Shown: piece by piece, positions 44,246 to 51,435 of the stretch
Numbering within the stretch: position 1 is the first letter of the stretch
Layout: each line of letters begins with the position of its first letter
Origin: Enterocloster alcoholdehydrogenati
Lineage (GTDB): Bacteria > Bacillota > Clostridia > Lachnospirales > Lachnospiraceae
Assembly: GCF_013282095.1 (NCBI RefSeq)
Contig: NZ_BLTJ01000010.1
Location: 62,001 to 126,000, forward strand
Reading direction: 5' to 3'
DNA: 64,000 nucleotides
Notes under the pieces: model-generated
What the model was told of the DNA's origin: nothing
Seen by the model: the letters and a program-made list of their open reading frames with translations, nothing else
The model's database searches: none
Program-made: the position numbers and the translations under genes

Positions 44246-44336
44246 TACGTCTATTATAATATCATACAGCCCCCAAAAAGTGTGCACAAACTTTAAAAAA
44301 TGTATTTTTTCTTTTTATGCATTTTTACAGTATCTT

Positions 44337-44846
44337 TCAGACAAGCGCCTCTTTCTCTGATTGAAAGGCTACAACAGAAGCCACGTTTCGCATTTTATCC
44401 TCTGTATGGCCCTGTCCGCAGCAGGCTTTGACGTCCTTCTCTGCCTGAAGTCCCTTATTGTAGAAGTACTGGATAATATCCTTCCGCGTGATGATGCCGA
44501 TAAAGCATTTCTGATCGTCCAATACAGGTACAAAATTCTGGTTCAGCGCCTTCCCGATCAGATCCTCCATATCTGCCCCTGCCTTTACAGGGCGGTTATC
44601 CAGCCGACGGTGAATGGCAGTGATGGGTATCTTCTCCGCACCCTTTAAATCAAGATGGTACTGGTTCTTGATGCCCCAGAGCAGATCCCCTTCCGTGAGT
44701 GTTCCTATGTACCGTCCTGTCCTGCTGATGATGGGGATCGCCGCATACTGATGGTGCTCCATTTTCTCCAGAGCCTGACGGAGGGTGTCGTCCTCATTGA
44801 TGTAGGCCACCTCACTCTTTGGAGTCAGGAAAAATAATATGTTCAT
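44337..44846 (-). CDS. CBS-domain pair protein (CbpB-like, possible c-di-AMP sensor)
   Basis: 169 aa. Two CBS motifs: residues about 8-65 (EVAYINEDDTLRQALEKMEHHQYAAIPII, then GTLTEGDLLWGI) and about 80-135 (ALNQNFVPVLDDQKCFIGIITRKDIIQYF). No other domain; a polar Cys/His-containing tail follows (CCGQGHTEDK). Stand-alone CBS pairs of this size include CbpB/DarB, which binds c-di-AMP and regulates Rel, but the resemblance here is general. TATAAT at 44878-44883 (or TAGTAT with a TTCATA box 17 bp away) probably forms its promoter; GAGGAGTGAAAAG precedes the ATG. Monocistronic. Confidence 0.8.
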   Translation of the reverse strand: MNILFFLTPKSEVAYINEDDTLRQALEKMEHHQYAAIPIISRTGRYIGTLTEGDLLWGIKNQYHLDLKGAEKIPITAIHRRLDNRPVKAGADMEDLIGKALNQNFVPVLDDQKCFIGIITRKDIIQYFYNKGLQAEKDVKACCGQGHTEDKMRNVASVVAFQSEKEALV

Positions 44847-44880
44847 CTTTTCACTCCTCTTCCATATCGTTATTTTTATT

Positions 44881-44909
44881 ATACTACAATGGTCTGAATG
44901 GGGTATGAA
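44881..44909 (-). promoter_or_regulatory. Probable promoter of the CBS-pair gene
   Basis: TTCATA (44904-44909), 17-bp spacer, TAGTAT (44881-44886), overlapping a perfect TATAAT (44878-44883). Confidence 0.4.
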
Positions 44910-44972
44910 TAATTTCTTAAATTTTGTGAAATTTATTCAGGCGGGAGAGAAAATGCTTCCGTAAACGGCGAA

Positions 44973-45006
44973 ATCCCCATCCGGCTCTCACTTCCCGGAC
45001 GGGGAT
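44973..45006 (-). terminator. Probable terminator after spoIIQ
   Basis: Minus-strand ATCCCCGTCCGG / CCGGATGGGGAT stem of about 12 bp with one G-T pair and a 10-nt loop, then only TTTCG, so the T-run is weak. Confidence 0.5.
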
Positions 45007-45013
45007 CTTCTTT

Positions 45014-45787
45014 CTACTCCATATGATCCAGCGGATCGATGGCTTTTCCCTGATGGCGCAGTTCAAAAAACAGATTGACGCCTTCCACAGAATAATATTT
45101 GGTGGGCTCGGCTACATAGCCTAAGGTCTGTCCCCCCTGTAAATACTCTCCCTCTGCGGCGGAGATCTCCTTGAGCTGGCCTATCATAGCGGTATACTCA
45201 TTTCCAAGATCCAGCATCACATAATTTCCAATCTCATCATTTACCCCTACCTCGGTAACTCTGGCATTGGCCGGAGCGGCTACGGGAGCGCTGACATCCG
45301 ACTGGATCACTATGCCGGGGTTGCACTTGTACTGATCCAGCGTAGGAAAATAAATGGTCTGATCCATGCTGTAATCCAAAACCACATTTCCTCGGACAGG
45401 CCAGGTCATGGAGCTGGAATCCGTGAAATTTAAAGCCAGCGCCTGGGCAGCTTCCTTTCCGGCCCCTGCTTCTGTTGCGGGATCAGCTGTGTCTGCCTCC
45501 GCCGCCAGATCATTTCCCTGGTTTCTGTTTTCTGCCAGAGCGGCCTTTGTGGACTGCTCTGTTTCGTTTGCCATTTGTGCATCGCTGGCCCCCGCTGTCT
45601 GGGGCGCTTCCCCCTGACCCTCTGCCAGCTGTTGTTCCCCTGCCATGTTGAGGAACGGATCCGGAGTGCTGTCTTTCCCCTTCTGAATGGTCATGATCCC
45701 TGCCGCAGCTACCATAGTCAGCAGTCCCAGCACCAGCATAACGAGAAACAGCTTATCCTTGAGCATCTGATTCACTTTCTCTTTCAT
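45014..45787 (-). CDS. spoIIQ: SpoIIQ-like LytM/M23 domain protein, zinc residues lost
   Basis: 257 aa. One membrane helix (about 13-33), a long Ala/Gln/Glu-rich linker, then an M23/LytM-fold domain (about 125-255). Active M23 enzymes have HxGxD and HxH zinc motifs. Here the first site reads NPGIVI and the second NLFFELRH, so no zinc ligand is left and the protein should be structural. It follows spoIID by 41 bp with an excellent GAGGTGATAAAAG site. SpoIIQ is the forespore part of the SpoIIQ-SpoIIIAH channel made during engulfment, and spoIID-spoIIQ adjacency is common in Clostridia. The name rests on context plus domain layout. Confidence 0.82.
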   Translation of the reverse strand: MKEKVNQMLKDKLFLVMLVLGLLTMVAAAGIMTIQKGKDSTPDPFLNMAGEQQLAEGQGEAPQTAGASDAQMANETEQSTKAALAENRNQGNDLAAEADTADPATEAGAGKEAAQALALNFTDSSSMTWPVRGNVVLDYSMDQTIYFPTLDQYKCNPGIVIQSDVSAPVAAPANARVTEVGVNDEIGNYVMLDLGNEYTAMIGQLKEISAAEGEYLQGGQTLGYVAEPTKYYSVEGVNLFFELRHQGKAIDPLDHME

Positions 45788-45828
45788 CTTTTATCACCTC
45801 GGTAGTATTCTTACCGGATTCAGATGAC

Positions 45829-46815
45829 TTATTCAGAAGAAAATGAAATACCTGCGTAAAAATATTCCAGGATTTCCTCCGCCGTCCACCCTTCCCTGCC
45901 TTTGGCATCTGCTTCTGCCTGGCTCATTCCCCAGCCGTGCCCCCTGCCTTTTGTGGTAATGCGCATATCATTTCCAGATCCTTCCATAAAAAAACAGGCG
46001 GATGGCAGCCCAAAGGCCTGACGAACTTCTTCTCCGTCAAACAGATATCCCCCAATCTGAAGTTCTGTTACATAGCCGGCGCTGTCCCTTGAAACAATCT
46101 GCACCTGATCTGGAAACGCCTCAGCCGGGACAGACCGCGCAGAGCCGTCCTCCGATGGGATGGAACTGACCAGAGAAGCCGCCTGCTCCGGCGTCACTGT
46201 AAACTCCTGGGTAAAATCCTGCACCTTAGGATCTTCCGGGCAGGAAGCGGATATCAGATAGGGATGCTCCCCGTCTCCCGGCCTGGTGGCTCCGGCCGTC
46301 ACAGACGTAAATAATGGATCGATATACTGACCGTCCCATATGAGGGTAATGCCCTCCGTTTCCTGAACCGCTTCCTCAAACCGGCGGTAATAAGAGGGGA
46401 AAAGGTCGGTTCCCCAAAGGGTTTTCAGACGGTTTTCCCCAGACACCTCCAGGTTAAGGGCCGATTCCGCAATCTCCCCGGACGTTCCCGCTGTTTCCAT
46501 CTGACGGCGGATATAAGTACGGGCCAGAATAGCCTGGGCTTTTAAGGCTTCTTTGTGATAATCCGGCGGGATCTGACAGGCGATCACACTGGGAAGATAG
46601 GTTTCCAGCTCTACCCATTCCTTCTGGCCGCTTCCCCTATCCAGACGAATACGGGGGGCAGTCTGGGATTCTTTGTTCGTCTGGACGGAATAACCGGGCG
46701 CAGGAGCTGTGCGGCCCATATCTTCCTGTCGGAAAAGGGTTCCCCTAAAAAAGAGGGGAATGATATAGGGGATAAGAAGGCCGGAAGAAACGGCCAGAAG
46801 AATTCGCTTGTCCAT
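45829..46815 (-). CDS. spoIID: Stage II sporulation protein D (SpoIID/LytB domain)
   Basis: 328 aa. A short N-terminal membrane helix (about 5-23) and an extracytoplasmic SpoIID/LytB domain with LETYLPSVIACQIP, EALKAQAILARTYI, and the C-terminal RGHGWGMSQAEADAKGREGW segment. SpoIID is a lytic transglycosylase that trims peptidoglycan at the engulfing membrane with SpoIIP and SpoIIM. The residue expected to be the catalytic Glu (EMP in Bacillus) is Gln here (CQIP), which may reduce or remove activity. ATG is preceded by AAAGGAGAGATCCC. spoIIQ follows in the same operon. Confidence 0.9.
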   Translation of the reverse strand: MDKRILLAVSSGLLIPYIIPLFFRGTLFRQEDMGRTAPAPGYSVQTNKESQTAPRIRLDRGSGQKEWVELETYLPSVIACQIPPDYHKEALKAQAILARTYIRRQMETAGTSGEIAESALNLEVSGENRLKTLWGTDLFPSYYRRFEEAVQETEGITLIWDGQYIDPLFTSVTAGATRPGDGEHPYLISASCPEDPKVQDFTQEFTVTPEQAASLVSSIPSEDGSARSVPAEAFPDQVQIVSRDSAGYVTELQIGGYLFDGEEVRQAFGLPSACFFMEGSGNDMRITTKGRGHGWGMSQAEADAKGREGWTAEEILEYFYAGISFSSE

Positions 46816-46905
46816 GGGATCTCTCCTTTATTCCCGCGGGCAGCGAACCAGGCGGTCAGACCTGTATCTGTATCCGGCGGCTGCTCCCTGTCCCGCTGAT
46901 GGTAC

Positions 46906-46933
46906 AGTATATGGAGCTTTCCTCCGGGTTATG
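46906..46933 (-). promoter_or_regulatory. Candidate SigE-type promoter of spoIID
   Basis: CATAA (46929-46933), 15-bp gap, CATATACT (46906-46913), close to the SigE -35/-10 pattern. spoIID is SigE-dependent in known spore formers. Weak evidence on its own. Confidence 0.3.
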
Positions 46934-46952
46934 TTTCCCTCCTGCCTCCGAA

Positions 46953-47993
46953 TCAGCCGATATATGCCTGGAGCAGGCGGAACGTATTGCAGACACCGTC
47001 CTTATGGCTGCGCTCGTAGCCATGGGAGGCGTACACGCCGGGACCAATCAGGGCATGACGGATATCATGGCCGGAACGCAGGGTGGTTTCCACATCGGAG
47101 CCGTAGTGTGGATATACATCCACCGCATAGCCAATCCCATGTTCCCCTGCAAGCTCCACCAGCCGGCAGACAATATCGTAATTATAAGGCCCTCCGCTGT
47201 CCTTGGCGCAGATTGATACCTCATGCTCCGTACACGTCAGCCCATCTCCTACGCATCCCATATCCACAGACCACGCCTCGGTCACACCCTCCGGCACCGA
47301 AGCAGAACCGCCGTGACCTACCTCCTCATAAATGGTAAAATGAGCGTATACATGGCGCTCAGGAACGACCTTCTCCTCCTTCAGATATTTACCATAGGCC
47401 AGAAGGATGGCTGCAGAAAGCTTATCATCCAAAAAGCGGCTCTTAATATATCCAGAGGCCGTTACACGGGTTCTGGGTTCAAAACACACATAATCTCCGG
47501 GCATGATCCCCAGCTTTATGGTATCCTCTTTTGTCTTTACACATTCATCCACCAGCACCTCTACCGTATCCCAGCTGCGTTCTGTCCTGTCATACTCCCC
47601 GTTTACATGGACGGACGCATTCACCAGCTGGCACACTCCCTCGTAAACGGCGCCTCCCTTTGTGATAATACGCACGTTCTCCGCCTCTGCGTTGGCCGGT
47701 TTCATGCCTCCGATATTGGTCAGCTTAAGACGGCCGTTTCCCTTGATCTCAGTCACCATGCCGCCCAAGGTGTCACAGTGGGCTTCCAGAAGAATCCCGT
47801 TTTTGTCGTCCCTGCCTCCGAAATCAGCGATCACACCGCCTTTTACGGTACGGCGGGCGGGAATACCAAGGGCGGCAAATTCCCGAAGCAGGTACTCTGT
47901 TACGCTGCGGCCATAGCCTGACGGGCTGTCAATGGCAAGAAGCTTTTTTGCCTGCTCTACTGCATAGTCTGTATAATGATTATAGTCTGTCAT
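46953..47993 (-). CDS. M42-family metallopeptidase (glutamyl aminopeptidase-like)
   Basis: 346 aa. M42 pattern: SPSGYGRSVTEYL near the start, metal ligands in LLEAHCDTLGG (His and Asp), RFLDDKLSAAI (bridging Asp), IYEEVGHGGSA (catalytic Glu-Glu) and SVDMGCVGDG (Asp), with the last His near LRSGHDIRHALIG. It is a cytosolic dodecameric aminopeptidase that trims peptides; some relatives were first called endoglucanases. It lies 137 bp ahead of spoIID and 42 bp after the S58 peptidase gene, so the two peptidase genes may form one unit. Confidence 0.93.
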   Translation of the reverse strand: MTDYNHYTDYAVEQAKKLLAIDSPSGYGRSVTEYLLREFAALGIPARRTVKGGVIADFGGRDDKNGILLEAHCDTLGGMVTEIKGNGRLKLTNIGGMKPANAEAENVRIITKGGAVYEGVCQLVNASVHVNGEYDRTERSWDTVEVLVDECVKTKEDTIKLGIMPGDYVCFEPRTRVTASGYIKSRFLDDKLSAAILLAYGKYLKEEKVVPERHVYAHFTIYEEVGHGGSASVPEGVTEAWSVDMGCVGDGLTCTEHEVSICAKDSGGPYNYDIVCRLVELAGEHGIGYAVDVYPHYGSDVETTLRSGHDIRHALIGPGVYASHGYERSHKDGVCNTFRLLQAYIG

Positions 47994-48035
47994 GTTGGGA
48001 TCCTCTTTTCTGATGATTTTATAAAAACGGCTTCC

Positions 48036-49115
48036 TCATTCTCCTAAAAACTCTGCCAGGCTGCGGTAGCGTTCCCCCTGCAGCCCCTGGGTTTCTGCGG
48101 CTGTCACCATGGAATTAAGAATCGCCTCTTCCTCTGCCTCAGCCGCTGCCAGAAACGCCCGGTTAATGGTCTCCTCCGGAATCGCCGCAAGCATCCGAAG
48201 CTCCTCCTTCTCCCTGCGCAGCTTCACGGATGGAACCCGGTTGGCTGTGGTGAATCCAATCATCACCTCTCCGCTTCCATGGCCCATATAAGCGCCTGTA
48301 CGCGCAATCCCGGCGCCCAGCCGGCGGATAATGCGCTTTAGCTGGCGGGCCGTTACCGGCAGATCGGTCGCCAAAATACTCATGATCGAACCCTTGTCCT
48401 GTTCAGAAAAGGCTGTTTTCCCTTCCTTCCCCGTTTCTTCCCGCTGACATTTTTTAAGAATTTCACGGCCCAGGGCCTTTCCGTCCACCACCAGATCCTC
48501 CGTTGCCCCGAAATTTGACTGCACCAGAACGCCGATGGTATACTCCCTTCCGCCAATCTCCACCACACGGGAGGCGGTGCCGATACCGCCCTTTAATCCA
48601 TAGCAGACCGTTCCGGTTCCAGCCCCCACGGCTCCCTCTTCGGGATCCTCGCAGGCATGAGAGAAGGCATACTCCACCTGCTCCTGGCCAATAATGCGGC
48701 TGCTGATCCGGTTGATCCGGCTGTCATTGCACTCTCCCACTGCCGGGTTAATACTGAGAGCCGGTGCGCCGTCTCGTTCACACTCCCTAAGTACATGATC
48801 CGCCACTGCATCCCAGACCCGTCCTACATTCAGTGTGTTGGTAAGGGCAATGGGCGTTTCCAGAGTTCCCAGCTCCTCAATCTGCATCAGGCCGGCGCTT
48901 TTTCCAAATCCGTTGTGCACATAGGCAGCCGCTGTATATGGGTTTAAAAATGCATTATCCGTTCCCGGCAGAATCACCGTTACGCCGGTGCGGCTCTCCC
49001 CGTCCCTTACCGTACAGTGTCCTGCCAGAACTCCCGGCACATCTGTAATCTTATTTCTCTTTCCCTGTTTCATCCGTCCCGGATAAATACCGTAATCCCG
49101 GATCCTTTTTTGCAT
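48036..49115 (-). CDS. P1-family (S58) aminopeptidase, DmpA-like
   Basis: 359 aa from the ATG at 49115 (a GTG codon stands directly before it; GGAGAG is better spaced for the ATG). S58 features: ITDVPGVLAGHCT, TGVTVILPG, NGFGKSAGLMQIEELGTLETPIALTNTLNVG, NPAVGECNDSRIN, GAVGAGTGTV and the GVLVQSNFG stretch in the region where these precursors self-cleave before a Ser nucleophile. Members are L-aminopeptidases/D-esterases or beta-peptidyl aminopeptidases. It sits next to an M42 aminopeptidase, suggesting peptide turnover. Substrate unknown. Confidence 0.9.
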   Translation of the reverse strand: MQKRIRDYGIYPGRMKQGKRNKITDVPGVLAGHCTVRDGESRTGVTVILPGTDNAFLNPYTAAAYVHNGFGKSAGLMQIEELGTLETPIALTNTLNVGRVWDAVADHVLRECERDGAPALSINPAVGECNDSRINRISSRIIGQEQVEYAFSHACEDPEEGAVGAGTGTVCYGLKGGIGTASRVVEIGGREYTIGVLVQSNFGATEDLVVDGKALGREILKKCQREETGKEGKTAFSEQDKGSIMSILATDLPVTARQLKRIIRRLGAGIARTGAYMGHGSGEVMIGFTTANRVPSVKLRREKEELRMLAAIPEETINRAFLAAAEAEEEAILNSMVTAAETQGLQGERYRSLAEFLGE

Positions 49116-49213
49116 CACATCTCTCCTGCCTCTCTTACAGTCTCATCCAAGTATACTGTTTTTCCCTTCTTTTGTAAATCCCTGCATACCCGGTTACGGC
49201 AAAAGAACCTGTT

Positions 49214-50215
49214 TTACGCCGCGCCCCTCCCATTACCTGTCCGGCAGGCTGCTTCAAACTCATGAAGTTTTTGTGCCGCCTCTCGATTTAAATTCTCTGG
49301 AACGGCAATCTGGATGGAAACATACTGGTCGCCCCGGACAGAGGACACGCCGGATGAGACAATGCCTTTTCCGCTTAAGCGGATCCTGGAGCCCGACTGG
49401 GTTCCTGGAAGGATTTTACACAGAACATCGCCATAAAGGGTACTTACTCTGGCCTCTCCCCCAAAAACGGCCGTGGTAAAGGGGATGGCAGCTGTAGTGT
49501 AAATATCCTTTCCCCGGCGTTCAAAGCCCGGACGGCTCCCCAGCCTTACCTTTAAAAGCAGATCCCCTGCCTCCGCCCCCTTCGTTCCGGGCGCCCCCTT
49601 TCCCCTTAAGCGAATGGTCTGACCCTCGTCAATACCTGCAGGAATCTGTACCTGAAACGTCTTTCTGCTTCCATCCGGCGCCGTCAGAGTAACCGCCTGC
49701 TCGCCGCCGAAGGCGGCAGCATCAAAGGGTATTTCTATCTGGGCGGTTATATCCTGCCCCCGGCTCTTGGTATTTTCCCTGCCGCGGCCGTGAAACATTG
49801 ATCCAAAGATATCGCCAAACAGATCGTCGTCCTCTCCGCCTTCAAAATGCCAGCTGCGGTATCCTCCATTTCCATCCTGAAAATGGCCGGAAAACCCGTC
49901 TGAGTAACCGGAAAAGCCAGAAAATCCGCCAGCGCTTCCTCCAAAGCCATGTGTCCTCTGCGTATCTGCCCGAAATCCGCCAACGCCGTCAAAGGCGCTG
50001 CTTCCATACTGGTCATAGATCTTCTTTTTCTCAGGATCGCTTAAAATGGTATACGCCTCCGTCGCTTCCTTAAAGCGTTCCGCAGCCCGGCTATCGCCCT
50101 CGTTGCTGTCCGGATGATACTTTTTGGCCAGCTTACGGTAAGCCTTCTTAATCTGGGACGCATCCGCATCGCGGCTGATCCCTAACACTTCATAATAATC
50201 TCTCTTTTCTTTCAA
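49214..50215 (-). CDS. DnaJ/CbpA-like chaperone (type II, no zinc finger)
   Basis: 333 aa from a TTG at 50215 with AGGGGTGAGAAGA directly ahead; the frame reaches 50251 but without a good site. N-terminal J domain with DYYEVLGI and the HPD motif in KKYHPDSN; Gly/Phe/Ser-rich linker (about 75-130); C-terminal peptide-binding domains with FDAAAFGGEQAV and GDLLLKVRL. The CxxCxGxG zinc repeats of DnaJ are absent, so it is a CbpA-like co-chaperone for DnaK. No CIRCE element in front. It has a strong vegetative promoter and a hairpin in its leader. Confidence 0.9.
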   Translation of the reverse strand: MKEKRDYYEVLGISRDADASQIKKAYRKLAKKYHPDSNEGDSRAAERFKEATEAYTILSDPEKKKIYDQYGSSAFDGVGGFRADTQRTHGFGGSAGGFSGFSGYSDGFSGHFQDGNGGYRSWHFEGGEDDDLFGDIFGSMFHGRGRENTKSRGQDITAQIEIPFDAAAFGGEQAVTLTAPDGSRKTFQVQIPAGIDEGQTIRLRGKGAPGTKGAEAGDLLLKVRLGSRPGFERRGKDIYTTAAIPFTTAVFGGEARVSTLYGDVLCKILPGTQSGSRIRLSGKGIVSSGVSSVRGDQYVSIQIAVPENLNREAAQKLHEFEAACRTGNGRGAA

Positions 50216-50260
50216 TCTTCTCACCCCTTGCAGCCTTTGTGTGCAGGCCATTGTAAATAT

Positions 50261-50282
50261 CCCTGGAAAATGGATTCCAGGG
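50261..50282 (-). promoter_or_regulatory. Leader hairpin upstream of the DnaJ-like gene
   Basis: CCCTGGAA / TTCCAGGG perfect 8-bp stem with a 6-nt loop, about 25 nt after the predicted transcription start and 45 nt before the start codon. No T-run follows. Function unknown. Confidence 0.5.
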
Positions 50283-50313
50283 AGTGGTCTGTTCCTTTTT
50301 TTGTTCTATTTAT

Positions 50314-50342
50314 TATATAACACGCATACTTACTGGTGTCAA
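50314..50342 (-). promoter_or_regulatory. SigA promoter of the DnaJ-like gene
   Basis: Perfect TTGACA (50337-50342), 17-bp spacer, TATATA (50314-50319) with TATAAT two bases on. Confidence 0.75.
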
Positions 50343-50398
50343 GGGGATTTCACTATTGTACTCTGAAGCAGCACTAGAATCTGCCCTCAGAATGTATA

Positions 50399-50427
50399 TT
50401 GTCTCCTCGCCCCATATCTGCTATACT
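50399..50427 (+). promoter_or_regulatory. SigA promoter of thyA
   Basis: TTGTCT (50399-50404), 17-bp spacer, TATACT (50422-50427). It shows that the long open frame beginning at 50399 is not the true gene start. Confidence 0.7.
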
Positions 50428-50464
50428 TGATAAAACTACGCAAATACAGGAGGAGTTTACATCT

Positions 50465-51295
50465 ATGAGCTATGCAGACCAGTTATTCATACAGAACTGT
50501 AAAGATATTTTGGAAAACGGCGTATGGGATACGGATTATGAGGTCCGTCCGGTATGGGAGGACGGTACGCCGGCCCATACCATCAAGCGGTTCGGCATTG
50601 TGAACCGCTACGACCTGACAAAGGAATTTCCCGTGATCACCCTCAGGCGCACGGCCTTTAAATCAGCCGTGGACGAACTGCTGTGGATCTGGCAGAAGAA
50701 ATCAAACAATATCCTCGATCTCAAGAGCCACATCTGGGATTCCTGGGCCGATGAGACAGGAAGCATCGGAAAGGCCTATGGCTATCAGCTGGGGGTAAAA
50801 CACCATTACAAAGAAGGCGACTTTGACCAGGTAGACCGGATCCTTTACGATTTAAAGCACAATCCCTTAAGCCGCCGGATCATGTCCAATATCTACAATC
50901 ACCACGACCTTTCGGAAATGAATCTGTATCCCTGCGCCTACAGTATGACCTTTAATGTATCCGGGAATACTTTAAACGGCATCTTAAACCAGCGTTCCCA
51001 GGATATGCTGACCGCCAACAGCTGGAACGTGTGCCAGTACGCCATACTGCTCCATATGTTTGCGCAGGTAAGCGGCTTAAAGGCGGGCGAGCTGGTTCAC
51101 GTCATCGCAGACGCCCATATTTATGACCGCCACATTCCCATGGTGGAGGAACTGATCAAACAGGAGCCATTTGAGGGCCCCTCTCTGTGGATCGATCCCT
51201 CTGTTAAGGATTTTTATCAGTTTACCACTGACAGTTTCCGACTGGAGCATTATAACTTCCACACCTTTGAGCACAAAATACCTGTGGCCATTTAA
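50465..51295 (+). CDS. thyA: Thymidylate synthase
   Basis: 276 aa from the ATG at 50465, after CAGGAGGAGTTTACATCT. It methylates dUMP to dTMP with methylene-tetrahydrofolate. Visible: the nucleophile Cys in NLYPCAYSM (normally PPC), the phosphate-binding Arg residues of LSRRIMSN and QRSQDML, NSWNVCQYAILLHM, and HIYDRHI. The layout resembles the long Bacillus ThyA type rather than the 264-aa E. coli form. Convergent with addA and separated from it by a bidirectional terminator. Confidence 0.96.
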   Translation: MSYADQLFIQNCKDILENGVWDTDYEVRPVWEDGTPAHTIKRFGIVNRYDLTKEFPVITLRRTAFKSAVDELLWIWQKKSNNILDLKSHIWDSWADETGSIGKAYGYQLGVKHHYKEGDFDQVDRILYDLKHNPLSRRIMSNIYNHHDLSEMNLYPCAYSMTFNVSGNTLNGILNQRSQDMLTANSWNVCQYAILLHMFAQVSGLKAGELVHVIADAHIYDRHIPMVEELIKQEPFEGPSLWIDPSVKDFYQFTTDSFRLEHYNFHTFEHKIPVAI

Positions 51296-51322
51296 AAACG
51301 ATCCCGCACAGGCAGTTAAAAC

Positions 51323-51388
51323 AAAGCCCGGATCTCATTCATCTCCTGTCTGCTGACAGGTCTGTGAACACACATCCGGGCTTTCTTT
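51323..51388. terminator. Bidirectional terminator between thyA and addA
   Basis: Outer 11-bp stem AAAGCCCGGAT / ATCCGGGCTTT enclosing an inner hairpin CCTGTC-TGCT-GACAGG, with T-rich tails on both sides (TTTCTTT and TTTGTTTT). Confidence 0.85.
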
Positions 51389-51435
51389 ATACCTTCTATA
51401 AGCTCTGCTTCCCGCCCATCCCAACGTCCATATGC

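Noticed and set aside
44118-44360. Plus-strand frame of 80 codons in the gap before the CBS gene
   Set aside because: It spans a bidirectional terminator and the 10-G run and has no ribosome site; not a gene.
47223-47921. Plus-strand frame of 232 codons opposite the M42 peptidase gene
   Set aside because: Shadow frame lying over the M42 metal-site codons.
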